Shown piece after piece: positions 36,118 through 45,761 of a stretch of DNA of 64,000 bases. The position numbers and the translations under genes are program-made. The stretch comes from Rhodocytophaga aerolata. Its GTDB lineage: Bacteria > Bacteroidota > Bacteroidia > Cytophagales > 172606-1. Position 1 is the first letter of the stretch. Each line of letters starts with the position of its first letter. Location: assembly GCF_030503435.1 (NCBI RefSeq), contig NZ_JAUKPO010000015.1, forward strand, positions 1-64,000, written 5' to 3'. A model generated the notes under the pieces. The model was not told the DNA's origin, did not search any database, and saw only the letters and a program-made list of their open reading frames with translations.

Positions 36118-37650
36118 ATGAAAGACCTGATAAAAAAGCCGGAATCGTTGAGTAAACTCGAATTCTGGGCTGCCACCACGATATATGTATTTTCTGTATT
36201 TTTATTGATTACACCCGCCGTAAACAACGAACATTCGGTGGTTTTTACACCCAATAAACCGTTGTTTGATGAGGCAAACATCTATTTCAATTATTATAAA
36301 AACTATTTTATTCCCCAGCTCATCCAGTATACAACCTTTTACCTGGCATTCATGGCTTTAAATTTTTCGATTATGCCCATGTTTCTTAGTAAAAAAGAAT
36401 TAGCAAAAAATATTCTCTTTGTTGTTTTCGTATTTTTGATTTGCAGCATCATCCTGGGAACTACGGATACCTACCTGAAAAATTATCTTTTTGCCCAATA
36501 CGAAACCGAACAGGATACCTATGTAGCTTTGTTTCAGCAAAATTTTTTGTATACGTTCTGGCTGCTGCTGCTTTTTGGGTTTTATACATTTATTAAATAC
36601 ACCGGAGTTTATCTTCTGGCACATTCCGAAGCCATCCAGTCACAATACAAAATTATTACACAGGATGCCCTGGCCGCTTTTGTGCTTTGGATGGTAAGCA
36701 TGTTCCTGTTGATGATCGGCGATGCAGAAGTTGAATTTATCATAACCTGGGGAATACTTATTCCCTTAGCTATCTTGCTCTATTGCTACTCGATTTATTC
36801 TCTTATACCCTCCTCCCTTACCGCCAAAAAACCTTTTGTAAGCTATGTCAAAAAGAGCATATTTGCCTTGATTCTTAGTTTAATCCCGGTATTTTTATCG
36901 GCTTTACTATTAACTAAAAGCCTTGATGGAGCACTTATAATTAGTCTTATTAATATTCCATTCCAACTTCTAATTACGGTTCCTTTTTCGTGGTATTTGT
37001 TTAAGCGGCAGATGAAAGGCAAGGAAGATGTGTATGTATTACAAAAAGAACTCGGCCAGTCTAATGCTAATTTTGATTTTCTCCGCTCGCAGATTAATCC
37101 TCACTTTCTGTTCAATGCATTAAATACCATTTATGGTACGGCTATTCAGGAAAAAGCGGAAAGGACTTGCGAAGGCATTGAAAAACTCGGTGATATGATG
37201 CGTTTTATGCTTCAGGAAAATATGCAGGAAAAGATATCATTGTCACGGGAGGTAGATTATTTAAACAACTATATCAGCCTTCAGAAATTACGTACAGATC
37301 CTAATCCGATAGTTAAAATTGATTCCAGAATTGAGCCGCAAGGCAACGGCGTACAGATTCCGCCTATGTTACTTATTCCGTTTGTCGAGAATGCGTTTAA
37401 ACACGGAATCAGTTTCCGGGAGCCATCACACATTAAAATAAGCCTGGAAGTAAGAGAGCATACCTTGTATTTTGATGTTAATAATAGCAAGCATCTGAAG
37501 CAGGAAAACGACCCGGAAAAAACGAAAAACGGAATTGGGCTGAGCAATGTAAAGCAACGGCTTCAGTTGCTGTATCCTGCCAAACACGACCTGATCATTC
37601 ATGAAACGGGAAAAGAGTTTTTTGTACACCTCACCATGCAGCTTTCCTAA
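36118..37650 (+). CDS. LytS/YehU-type sensor histidine kinase
   Basis: A 510-residue membrane sensor of the His_kinase family (PF06580 type). About eight hydrophobic helices cover residues 20-300, with no periplasmic domain. The phospho-acceptor His329 is in QINPHFLFNALNTI, the family signature, followed by a HATPase (VENAFKHGI, KTKNGIGLSNVKQRL). The LytTR regulator lies 29 bases downstream. Such pairs often respond to membrane or small-molecule signals. The ligand is unknown. Confidence 0.94.
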   Translation: MKDLIKKPESLSKLEFWAATTIYVFSVFLLITPAVNNEHSVVFTPNKPLFDEANIYFNYYKNYFIPQLIQYTTFYLAFMALNFSIMPMFLSKKELAKNILFVVFVFLICSIILGTTDTYLKNYLFAQYETEQDTYVALFQQNFLYTFWLLLLFGFYTFIKYTGVYLLAHSEAIQSQYKIITQDALAAFVLWMVSMFLLMIGDAEVEFIITWGILIPLAILLYCYSIYSLIPSSLTAKKPFVSYVKKSIFALILSLIPVFLSALLLTKSLDGALIISLINIPFQLLITVPFSWYLFKRQMKGKEDVYVLQKELGQSNANFDFLRSQINPHFLFNALNTIYGTAIQEKAERTCEGIEKLGDMMRFMLQENMQEKISLSREVDYLNNYISLQKLRTDPNPIVKIDSRIEPQGNGVQIPPMLLIPFVENAFKHGISFREPSHIKISLEVREHTLYFDVNNSKHLKQENDPEKTKNGIGLSNVKQRLQLLYPAKHDLIIHETGKEFFVHLTMQLS

Positions 37651-37679
37651 GTTGTGTATTTTTTATCAAATGTCCTTCA

Positions 37680-38357
37680 ATGAAAGCAATCGCAATAGAT
37701 GATGAACCTATAGCCTTAGACATCGTAAAGTCGCATGCATCTAAGGTTCCCTTTCTGGAATTAAAGGCAGAATTTACCGATGCATTCAAAGCCCTGGATT
37801 ATCTGCAAAGAGAAAGCATCGACTTGATTTTCCTCGATATTAAAATGCCTGATATTTCCGGTATTGATTTTTTTAACAGCTTACCTAAAAAGCCATTGCT
37901 CATATTTACTACTGCCTACACAGAGCATGCCGTTACCAGTTTCGAAATGGATGCAGTAGATTATTTGTTGAAGCCATTTTCGCTTTCGAGGTTCATCAAA
38001 GGCTGTAATAAGGCGTATGAGTTGTACAATGCCAGAAATGCCAGTCAGTCCTTAGACCATATCTATATCAAAACCGGCTACGAGCAGGTAAAGGTGTTGT
38101 ATGAAGATATACTTTTTCTGGAGGCAACCGGAAATTATGTAACATTTGTGCTAAAAGACAAGAAAATACTTTCGCGAAGTACGTTTATTGAAGCCATAAA
38201 TCTGGTTCCTACCGATAAATTTGTACGCGTTCATCGTTCCTACCTAGTCGCATTAAATAAAATTGATAAAGTAGAAAGGCATCAGCTAACGGTTCAATCA
38301 AGTAAAGTTCCTCTGAGTGAAGCCTACCGCCAGAATCTAACAGCCTTTTTAAGTTAA
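37680..38357 (+). CDS. LytTR-family response regulator
   Basis: A 225-residue regulator partnered with the upstream LytS-type kinase. The receiver has DDEPIA, phospho-acceptor Asp in LIFLDIKMPDISG (about residue 54) and LLKPFSLSRF. The LytTR DNA-binding domain (about 125-225) shows IKTGYEQVKVLYEDILFLEATGNYVTF in shorter form: YIKTGYEQVKV ... LFLEATGNYV ... FVRVHRSYLVALNKI. Expected to bind direct repeats upstream of a few target genes, not identified here. Confidence 0.95.
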   Translation: MKAIAIDDEPIALDIVKSHASKVPFLELKAEFTDAFKALDYLQRESIDLIFLDIKMPDISGIDFFNSLPKKPLLIFTTAYTEHAVTSFEMDAVDYLLKPFSLSRFIKGCNKAYELYNARNASQSLDHIYIKTGYEQVKVLYEDILFLEATGNYVTFVLKDKKILSRSTFIEAINLVPTDKFVRVHRSYLVALNKIDKVERHQLTVQSSKVPLSEAYRQNLTAFLS

Positions 38358-38466
38358 CGATCCTCTTGCTTAGTAACGGAATTGAGATACACATAATTAG
38401 CAAGGATTAATCTCTCTTGCGTTGAATAACGCCATCTTACACATTTGAGTAGGCAGCAAACACTTG

Positions 38467-38640
38467 TCAGCATTTTCCTCCCGGTAAATTTTGCAAATCC
38501 CCTGTGCTCACCAAATGGCATTTTTGACGAACGTACTTTTGCTGGATAACTGGTCTGACAGTATCCCGCTTAACATATTGCCAAGGCCAGGCACTGAGTA
38601 AACCCATCAGGAAAAAACTATATAGAATCCAGAGTTTCAT
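38467..38640 (-). CDS. Small putative exported or membrane protein
   Basis: A 57-codon frame from ATG 38640: MKLWILYSFFLMGLLSAWPW then QYVKRDTVRPVIQQ, KYVRQKCHLVSTGDL and QNLPGGKC. The N-terminus is a hydrophobic segment like a signal anchor, and two Cys lie in the mature part. No homolog or partner is recognised. Nearby minus-strand genes (39127, 39455) are also small, so it may belong to a group of micro-genes. Confidence 0.4.
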   Translation of the reverse strand: MKLWILYSFFLMGLLSAWPWQYVKRDTVRPVIQQKYVRQKCHLVSTGDLQNLPGGKC

Positions 38641-39126
38641 AGGATGACAAATTTTAGGTTGGTTAATAAAGTTTGAAACAGAACTGTTCCCCCGATATAA
38701 ACTTCATGTCTATGAAAGGCAAGCTATCAGTAGAAGTAGACTGTATGGAGGAATACCATCAAGTGTATTATTCTTTTGTAAGAATAGTCAACATTTTACA
38801 GGGAATAAATTAAATGGGATGAATGACGGGAAAAAAGTGATCAATTAAGGAAGCGTACTATGAACCTAAAAAACCATGATAAAAATGGTATCTACCCGAA
38901 TATTTTTCTACAAGAATTCTATTCAAAATAGCCATTAGCAGATCTTAAAGTTGCATAAAATTATCTGACCATACTTTCGTTATAGTATTGAAAAGTATTT
39001 TACTTTTTGTTTTTGTATAAAGGTATACATAAAAAAGCCCGGGTTTTGCCCGGGCTTTTTTTTAATGGTAGAATCAAGAATTCAGAAACCCACCTATAGA
39101 AGTATAGGTAGAGTTGCCTATAAATA
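38641..39126. other. Gene-free region with terminator hairpin
   Basis: About 490 bases. The only clear element is a GC-rich hairpin at 39031-39064, which serves the minus-strand gene ending at 39127. Confidence 0.5.
39031..39064. terminator. Strong hairpin terminator
   Basis: AAAAAAGCCCGGG-TTTTG-CCCGGGCTTTTTT. Well-formed on both strands; it probably ends the minus-strand transcript of the gene at 39127. Confidence 0.92.
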
Positions 39127-39339
39127 TTAATTCAGGTTTTGCTGCTTAGTGAGCAGAGTAATTTTTTTCCGGTTACCAGGATCAGCCTGAAAATTTGAAC
39201 CAATCTTTACCAGCATCTGCCGGATATGATCATCAGTAAGTAAGTCTACTTCAATATTTCGTTTCCTGGGAGTAGTTAAAATTTGCTTTTCCTGAGATTC
39301 AGTCAATGCTATACGTTGGGATGTTTGTTGTAAATTCAT
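39127..39339 (-). CDS. Small hypothetical protein
   Basis: 70 residues from ATG 39339 (MNLQQTSQRIALTESQ). A further ATG at 39363 would add a poorly charged stretch. No signal peptide or membrane segment. Helical and Lys/Arg-rich with a polar C-terminus. Function unknown. Confidence 0.5.
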   Translation of the reverse strand: MNLQQTSQRIALTESQEKQILTTPRKRNIEVDLLTDDHIRQMLVKIGSNFQADPGNRKKITLLTKQQNLN

Positions 39340-39454
39340 TCTGCAAAAATACTTCACCTTCACCTAGCCATAAGCAAGGAAATTATACACTATCCTACCC
39401 ATGTAAGAACTTCAGCTAATAACTCAGGTAAAATGAGCCTCTTTACTGGTTACC

Positions 39455-39622
39455 TCATTGCTTTCTCAGCAGACGGGCCAGAACAATCATTGACCTCCCT
39501 TCAAGTTCAACCAACATAGTTCCCTTCTTACTACGGATGCATTTTCCGTTTTTTCGTATAGCCCGGCAAAGTTTACCTTTCCAAGCCGTATCTGTCAGCT
39601 TATCTCCCAGATAAATATACAT
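39455..39622 (-). CDS. Small basic hypothetical protein
   Basis: 55 residues from ATG 39622 (MYIYLGDKLTDTAWKGKLC). The sequence looks like a small beta-rich domain (YIYLGDKLTD, KGTMLVELEGRSMIVLARLLRK) with two Cys and many Lys/Arg. It resembles the tiny cytosolic proteins common in Cytophagales, but no specific family is assigned. Confidence 0.5.
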   Translation of the reverse strand: MYIYLGDKLTDTAWKGKLCRAIRKNGKCIRSKKGTMLVELEGRSMIVLARLLRKQ

Positions 39623-39816
39623 CGTATCCATTTGCTGCAAAATATACTATAGAGTGACTTAGTAAAAATGAAATAAAGGACAGTTCAAAACCAAGGGTTG
39701 TTGTCTATCTTCAAAATTCCCATGTAGAGTTGAGTTATTTTTCGTAAATTACTTATTTCATGACTATTCGCAGAGCATACTTCCAGTATGTCTCTGGCAT
39801 TAACATTAAATGCTTT

Positions 39817-41013
39817 ATGAAAGTGACAGCCTATTTTTTTGCTTCACTTCTGATATATCTGGCAGCTATTGTACTAATGGCTTGCCACCGGGAAAAAGAA
39901 CAGAGTAAATCAACAGTTTCTACCCGCGATGAGCCGATCAGAGAAGAAGTAGGCGCGCTGCCTGAAACGTATATTTCTCCGGTAGACAACCCCAGTACTG
40001 CGGATAAAATAGCATTAGGACGGTTATTGTTCTATGATCCTATTTTGTCGGGCGGCAAGGATGTTGCCTGCGCTTCCTGCCATCATCCGGATTATGGGTA
40101 TGCCGAGAGCCAGGAACTTTCCATTGGCGTAAATGGAACTGGTTTAGGAGAAATGCGGAAATTTAATCATCCCAACTCGATCCCATTTGCCAGGCGGAAT
40201 GCCCATTCCCTGTTAAATACCGCCTATAATGGAATAGATGTGGAGGGAAACTATACGCCTGAAAAAGCGCCAATGTTCTGGGATTTGAGGGTTGAAAGCC
40301 TGGAGAAACAAGCCTTAGAACCTATAATTAATTTTGAAGAAATGCGTGGCCCATCGTATGAGACAGAGGTTACTTTAGACAGTATAGTTAACCGGATACA
40401 ACAGATACCTGCGTATGAACTGTATTTTGCAAAGGTTTTTGGAGATTCCTCATCTATCAATGCAGTAAACATAGCAAAAGCCCTGGCTACGTTTCAACGG
40501 TCACTTACTGCCAATAATTCCCGTTTCGACCAATACATGCGGGGTGATCATAAAGCTATATCGTCGCTGGAAAAGGAAGGGTTTGCAGCCTTTATCCGGT
40601 CGGGGTGTGCCAAATGCCACAATGGTCCTATGTTCTCTGATTTTAAACTGCATGTGTTAGGGGTTGCCGATAACGAAAAGTTAACAATACCCGATACTGG
40701 CCCCAAGAACAGCTATGCTTTCCGTACACCCACCCTACGTAATTTACGGTATACCGACCCGTATATGCACAATGGTAAATTCAAAACCCTGCGCAGGGTG
40801 ATGGAATTTTATGAGGATATGGCCAGTAAAGAGCCAGAAAATCCACAAGTCAGCCGCAAGCAACTAGATCCGCTTGCCAAACAGATGAAATTAAAATTTA
40901 AAGATTTTCAAGCCATAGAAGCCTTTCTCAATACATTGAATGACGATCAGTTTGACAGGACAATCCCAGAAAGTGTTCCCAGTGGCCTGCCTGTTGGAGG
41001 TAATATACATTAA
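39817..41013 (+). CDS. Di-haem cytochrome c peroxidase-family lipoprotein
   Basis: About 398 residues from ATG 39817, chosen because it puts a signal peptide with lipobox VLMAC at the right place; a 57-base longer frame starts at 39760. Two c-type haem sites are visible: CASCHH (about 95-100 of the mature-like part) and CAKCHN (about 265-270). The PTLRNLRYTDPYMHNGKFKTL block (TLRNLRYTDPYMHNG) is typical of CcpA/MauG-like peroxidases. So it reduces H2O2 or performs MauG-like oxidation in the periplasm. The next gene encodes a cupredoxin/PVC-dehydrogenase fusion, a plausible electron donor partner. Confidence 0.9.
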   Translation: MKVTAYFFASLLIYLAAIVLMACHREKEQSKSTVSTRDEPIREEVGALPETYISPVDNPSTADKIALGRLLFYDPILSGGKDVACASCHHPDYGYAESQELSIGVNGTGLGEMRKFNHPNSIPFARRNAHSLLNTAYNGIDVEGNYTPEKAPMFWDLRVESLEKQALEPIINFEEMRGPSYETEVTLDSIVNRIQQIPAYELYFAKVFGDSSSINAVNIAKALATFQRSLTANNSRFDQYMRGDHKAISSLEKEGFAAFIRSGCAKCHNGPMFSDFKLHVLGVADNEKLTIPDTGPKNSYAFRTPTLRNLRYTDPYMHNGKFKTLRRVMEFYEDMASKEPENPQVSRKQLDPLAKQMKLKFKDFQAIEAFLNTLNDDQFDRTIPESVPSGLPVGGNIH

Positions 41014-41253
41014 TTGAGAAAGGTGCATCTTATGAAGTTGATTAAGTACATTTACCTGTTCATTACCAACTGCCCCATTTTTTTACCTGTTTACCAACAA
41101 GAGTGAGGGTATTCATTTCAAATTTTACCTATTGGACTTTAACTTTATATTTTTTTCTTATTTTTATATATTCAAGAAGTGCTTTTTTACACAAAATCTA
41201 TATACCCATACTCAACAACTCTCAGGAATTGAACCTCCTAATTTGAAACATTT

Positions 41254-44139
41254 ATGAATTTTCCACGACTACTTATTTTATCCGCCATTGCCCTTGCGTT
41301 ATATCAACCTGCCAACAGTTCCGTACCTGGCCCTGGCAAAGAGGTTGTACAATCGATGAAAGTAGCTCCTTTCGACCGTGACTACACATTGCAAGCAACC
41401 ATGCTAGGTTACTTTGGTGAAGATGGCAAACGAAATCCGGTACTGAAAGCGAACAAAGGAGATCTGGTACGCATTAAAATTGTCAATGGCGAAACCATGA
41501 CGCATGATATTGTCCTAGAGAAACTGGGTGTAAAAAGTAAAGTACTCGTACAAAAGGGAGATACGGCCAGTATCGTTTTTAAAGCTGCCCAGAATGATAC
41601 GTACTTTTGTTCCATTCCAGGACATAGGGCTGCCGGCATGGTGGGTAAATTTGAGGTGGTAGAGGGTAACATTACCGAGGAAGCAGCTATTGTGGGTATA
41701 CAACCCAAAAAGGCAGGCAAGCAACTGAACCTAGGATTTGAAACGGCTACCTTATCAGACTGGACAGCCACTGGCGATGCCTTTACTGATCCGCTGGTAT
41801 CTGCTGACCCCTCGCCTATTCATGAAAAAGACATGCAGATTGGTTTTTCAGGCAAACAATTTGTAAGCAGCGGTGGCACTAAGAATTACAAAAAAACAGG
41901 CACCCTCACATCAGTACCCTTTCCTGTAACGCATCCTTTCTCCTCATTCAAAGTATCCGGTGGAGCCTTGCAAGACACACGGGTTGAACTGGTACGGGCT
42001 GATAATAATGAGGTGTTTTTTCAGATTACTGGTTCAGGACGGGCTACGCTTCAGCCTGTTGTGGTAGATGTAGCTGACTTACTCAACAAAGAAATGTTCA
42101 TTCGGATAGTGGATAATGAAACCGGCATATCCCAGATACCTTATATTGGAGACGATACCTGGGCTCACATTAATTTTGATGATTTTCAGTTTCATGCAGA
42201 ACGCCCCAATTTTCCAAACGAACTCAAGCAAAGTGATATTATCATTCTTCCGCCATTAGATCCCATTGTGCATTCAGGCTTGTCAGCTGAAGAAGCAGCC
42301 AAAAGCATGACTATGGAAAAAGGTTTCTCCGTGAGACTGGCGGCGGCAGAACCGGATGTTGTCCGTCCGATCAGCTTTACGATAGATGCCCGCGGTAGAT
42401 TATGGGTTGCCGAAGCACATACCTATCCGGTGCGGGCGCCGGAAGGCCAGGGAAAAGACCGTATCTTAATTTTTGAAGATACGAATGGCGATGGAAAACT
42501 AGACAAACGGATTGTATTTACCGAAGGATTAAACCTGATTAGTGCAATTGAAGTGGGCATGGGTGGTGTCTGGCTGGGTTCAGCTCCTCACCTGCTGTTT
42601 ATTCCAATTGACAAGTCTGGCGACAAACCTGCAGGTCCTCCGCAAATTCTGCTGGATGGTTGGGGATATGAAGATACGCATGAAATGCTGAATAACTTCC
42701 GCTGGGGACCAGATGGCTGGCTATATGGAACACATGGCGTTTTTACTCATTCAAACGTGGGCAAGCCAGGTACCCCGGACAATCAGCGGACTAAGCTGAA
42801 TGCCGGTGTTTGGCGGTATCATCCCACTACCAAGAAATTTGAATTGTTTGCTGAAGGCACCAGCAATCCATGGGGTATCGATTTTAATGATTATGGACAT
42901 CCGTTTATTACCGTATGTGTTATTCCGCATATGTTTCATGTGATTCAGGGAGCCAGATACCTGCGGCAGGCAGGGAATCATTTTAACCCCTATACCTACG
43001 AAGACATCAAAGAGATAGGCGACCATGTACATTGGGTAGGCGAACGCGGACCGCATGCCGGGAACTTCCGGTCTAACGCTAAAGGTGGCGGCCACGCACA
43101 TGCCGGTGCCATGATTTATTTAGGCAGCGAAAAATGGCCGCAGCAATACCGCAATAGCATTTTTATGAACAATATTCATGGCAGCCGGGTAAATGTAGAT
43201 TTGCTCACAAGAAAAGGCTCCGGCTACACAGCCAGCCATGATAAAGATTTTCTCTTAACGAATGACACCTGGTCGCAGTGGTTAAATTTCAGATACGACC
43301 CCAGTGGTTCTGTGTTTGCCATTGACTGGTACGATAAAAATCAGTGTCATAGTTCTAACCCAGATGTTCATCAGAAAACCATGGGCCGAATTTTTAAGAT
43401 AAGCCACGAAACTGATCAGTGGGTGCAGGTAGATCTCCGCAAGGCGTCTGACATAGATTTAGTAAACTATCAGTTGCATAAAAATGAATGGTATGTGCGC
43501 AATGCCAGATTGATTTTGCAGGAACGTGGGCCAAACAAGAAAGTACATAAAGCGTTGAGAAATATCCTTACTACCAATCCGGATGTTTCCCGCAAGCTGC
43601 GTGCTTTATGGACATTACATGTTACAAAAGGATTAACTGAAAAAGACCTGCTCCCCTTACTGGATCACGAAAATGAGTATATGCGTAGCTGGGCTATCCA
43701 ACTGCTGGCAGAAGATAAAAACCCTTCTGAAGCTGCCCTGGCCCGTTTTGCTCAGATGGCTAAAAATGACACCTCGACTATGGTACGCTTGTATTTAACT
43801 TCAGCCATACAGCGGATCTCTCCGGAGAAAAGATGGGCTACTGTAGAAGCCCTGCTTCAGCGCGAAGAAGATAAAGCAGATCACAATTTACCGCTGATGC
43901 TATGGTATGCCTTTGAACCAGCTGTCCCTACAGATATGCAACGGGCTGTAGACCTGGCTTTGTCAGCCAAAGTGCCCCACGTTTTACCTTTTACTATTCA
44001 ACGGGTAGCAGCGGTAAATAATGCTGAATCTCAGAAAATTTTGCAAGTGCTGCAACAGCGGTTAGATAAAATGGATCATACAACGCAAAACCATGAACTT
44101 GCCGCTTTGCTAAAAAAAGTACTGGAGCCCAAACAGTAA
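41254..44139 (+). CDS. Cupredoxin-PVC-type dehydrogenase-HEAT fusion protein
   Basis: A 961-residue exported protein (signal peptide about 1-22). An N-terminal cupredoxin domain (about 40-140) carries type 1 copper ligands: His in TMTHDIV, and C, H and M in YFCSIPGHRAAGM. Next is a beta-sandwich segment (about 155-310), then a six-bladed PVC-type membrane-bound dehydrogenase propeller (about 340-730: RLAAAEPDVVRPISFT, LWVAEAHTYPV, GGGHAHAGAMIYLG, FAIDWYDKNQCHS). A HEAT-like helical end (about 740-960) follows. Many homologs end in a cytochrome c domain; this one does not, and it replaces that with an N-terminal cupredoxin. Substrate is unknown, probably a sugar or alcohol. Confidence 0.85.
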   Translation: MNFPRLLILSAIALALYQPANSSVPGPGKEVVQSMKVAPFDRDYTLQATMLGYFGEDGKRNPVLKANKGDLVRIKIVNGETMTHDIVLEKLGVKSKVLVQKGDTASIVFKAAQNDTYFCSIPGHRAAGMVGKFEVVEGNITEEAAIVGIQPKKAGKQLNLGFETATLSDWTATGDAFTDPLVSADPSPIHEKDMQIGFSGKQFVSSGGTKNYKKTGTLTSVPFPVTHPFSSFKVSGGALQDTRVELVRADNNEVFFQITGSGRATLQPVVVDVADLLNKEMFIRIVDNETGISQIPYIGDDTWAHINFDDFQFHAERPNFPNELKQSDIIILPPLDPIVHSGLSAEEAAKSMTMEKGFSVRLAAAEPDVVRPISFTIDARGRLWVAEAHTYPVRAPEGQGKDRILIFEDTNGDGKLDKRIVFTEGLNLISAIEVGMGGVWLGSAPHLLFIPIDKSGDKPAGPPQILLDGWGYEDTHEMLNNFRWGPDGWLYGTHGVFTHSNVGKPGTPDNQRTKLNAGVWRYHPTTKKFELFAEGTSNPWGIDFNDYGHPFITVCVIPHMFHVIQGARYLRQAGNHFNPYTYEDIKEIGDHVHWVGERGPHAGNFRSNAKGGGHAHAGAMIYLGSEKWPQQYRNSIFMNNIHGSRVNVDLLTRKGSGYTASHDKDFLLTNDTWSQWLNFRYDPSGSVFAIDWYDKNQCHSSNPDVHQKTMGRIFKISHETDQWVQVDLRKASDIDLVNYQLHKNEWYVRNARLILQERGPNKKVHKALRNILTTNPDVSRKLRALWTLHVTKGLTEKDLLPLLDHENEYMRSWAIQLLAEDKNPSEAALARFAQMAKNDTSTMVRLYLTSAIQRISPEKRWATVEALLQREEDKADHNLPLMLWYAFEPAVPTDMQRAVDLALSAKVPHVLPFTIQRVAAVNNAESQKILQVLQQRLDKMDHTTQNHELAALLKKVLEPKQ

Positions 44140-44186
44140 ACAAACAATAATAGGATAGCTAAAAAGTTTCGTATGTTCTTATAAAT

Positions 44187-44221
44187 CAAAAAGCTTGTGT
44201 TTCTACTCACAGGCTTTTTGT
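44187..44221. terminator. Bidirectional hairpin terminator
   Basis: CAAAAAGC-TT-GTG and CAC-A-GGCTTTTTG form a stem with small mismatches around an eight-base loop, between convergent genes. Confidence 0.85.
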
Positions 44222-44244
44222 TTGTAGGTACGCACGTGTTTTTA

Positions 44245-45270
44245 TCACTTGTTTTCTGCAGCTACTTTATTGATATAATTCAGCAACGAATATTCTCCTT
44301 CCGCATCTCCCATCAGTTGCCAGATCATAATGCCAGAGGCCTGTTTTTTTGCTAACTGTACTTTTTTCTTTATAGTCTCCAACCCATTGTAATATAACAT
44401 TTTTCCATCTGGCATTTTTAGCTCATCGGCCAGGTGAGATCCGGGATACGTTTGTGTAATTTCTTTAAAATTCATACTGATGGCAGCAGCTTTTCCGGAA
44501 AGATCATACCCATACCCATAAAAAGGCACACCCAAGGTCATTTTTTGTTTCGAAAGTTGCCTCTCCTTTCCAAAATAGGTCAAATCTTCCAGGGCATGTT
44601 CATAGGTGGCATGCGGACCGGGTTTATCCGGCCGCCAGGGCCCGGTCCGGTCATAACTCATCACATTGACAAAATCATAGGTGGCCAGGGCTTTATCTGA
44701 TAATTGGTCTTTATAATAAACGGCAATAGCGGCAGTGATCAGCTTATTAGTAGTTCGCAGGGCAGCTGCCAGCTCTACAACAAAGGGTTCATAGTTTTCA
44801 TCAATATCACTTCCTTCCAGATCAACGTCTACTCCATCTACGCCTTCCCGATTGGCCAAAGACACCAGGCTCTGAATAAAACTACTTCGTTTTTCGGGTT
44901 GCAACAATTGATGATACTGTGCTTGCTTGCTTCCTCCGCCAATTGAAAATAACACCTTTACCTCTCTAGCATGCGCTGCATCAATAAATGATCGAAGTCC
45001 TGTGAACTCTTGTGTAAAGTTGCCAAGCGAATCCGGATTGACAAACCAAAGATTAATGTGTGTCAGTTTATCAAACGGTACTTTCGTCAGATCAGCCGTT
45101 AATGCTGCTTTCAACGGATAATACCCCACAATTTTAAATCGGTCTTTGGCTGACTTTGTTTTTGTCTGAGCACTGGTTCTGTCAGAAAGGCTCATAAATA
45201 CTAGCAGTAACAACCCTACCAGAAACCAAAACCCGGATACGCTACTTTGATAATTATTAGTTTTCTTCAT
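44245..45270 (-). CDS. GH18 family glycosyl hydrolase (chitinase-like)
   Basis: A 341-residue secreted TIM-barrel enzyme with an N-terminal hydrophobic signal (FWFLVGLLLLVFMSLS). The GH18 catalytic signature DGVDVDLE gives Asp145, Asp148, Asp150 and the acid Glu152. Substrate-assisted hydrolysis of N-acetylglucosamine-containing glycans (chitin or N-glycans) is expected. The FSIGGG motif (about 108-113) is the preceding GH18 strand. Endo- versus exo-activity cannot be told. It lies alone, not beside SusCD genes. Confidence 0.92.
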   Translation of the reverse strand: MKKTNNYQSSVSGFWFLVGLLLLVFMSLSDRTSAQTKTKSAKDRFKIVGYYPLKAALTADLTKVPFDKLTHINLWFVNPDSLGNFTQEFTGLRSFIDAAHAREVKVLFSIGGGSKQAQYHQLLQPEKRSSFIQSLVSLANREGVDGVDVDLEGSDIDENYEPFVVELAAALRTTNKLITAAIAVYYKDQLSDKALATYDFVNVMSYDRTGPWRPDKPGPHATYEHALEDLTYFGKERQLSKQKMTLGVPFYGYGYDLSGKAAAISMNFKEITQTYPGSHLADELKMPDGKMLYYNGLETIKKKVQLAKKQASGIMIWQLMGDAEGEYSLLNYINKVAAENK

Positions 45271-45366
45271 CGGTACCTCACGTATTTTCTGTTAATAAAT
45301 TATATGTTGTAAAAGCCTTTTTCCTTTCCTCTAGCCCACATTTCGGACTGTTCTGCAGAAATTTTA

Positions 45367-45681
45367 TCATGGGATTACCTGATAGTCTATTTCCATAAAT
45401 TCTGCTACCTCCACTAGCCACCTTTCCTTTACAAATGCCTGATGGCTGGGATGATTAGTATAGGCTTGGTAGCTGTGCTCATCAGCAAATTCCATAGATA
45501 AACCGAAGTCAAAAGCATTCTTTGGACTAATTTGTTTCAGGCATTCAAATTTCTCCACCCCCGGTATGGCTGCAAGCTTTTTTGCAGCGGTTAGAAAATC
45601 TTGTTCTTCTGCTGAATTTTTGGGATGTTTCACGGAAAAAACAACCGTATGCCGAATCTTAGCGTTATCTGATGAAACCAT
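45367..45681 (-). CDS. Dabb-family (stress-responsive A/B barrel) protein
   Basis: A 104-residue dimeric alpha/beta-barrel protein. Dabb features: beta-strand RHTVVFSVKHP, helix FLTAAKKLAAIPGVEKFECLKQ (in parts AAKKLAAIPGVEKFE), then FDFGLSMEFADEHSYQAYTNHPSHQAFV ending in the conserved YTNHP-x-H box. Function of most members is unknown. It is encoded near sugar isomerase and oxidoreductase genes, as in many Cytophagales carbohydrate clusters. Confidence 0.9.
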   Translation of the reverse strand: MVSSDNAKIRHTVVFSVKHPKNSAEEQDFLTAAKKLAAIPGVEKFECLKQISPKNAFDFGLSMEFADEHSYQAYTNHPSHQAFVKERWLVEVAEFMEIDYQVIP

Positions 45682-45761
45682 GAAATAGAGGTAGTTTTAG
45701 ATTAAAAATAAACCGGATAGTTGTAAAAAGGTTGAAGCTGGCAAGAAGTACATCTATATTT

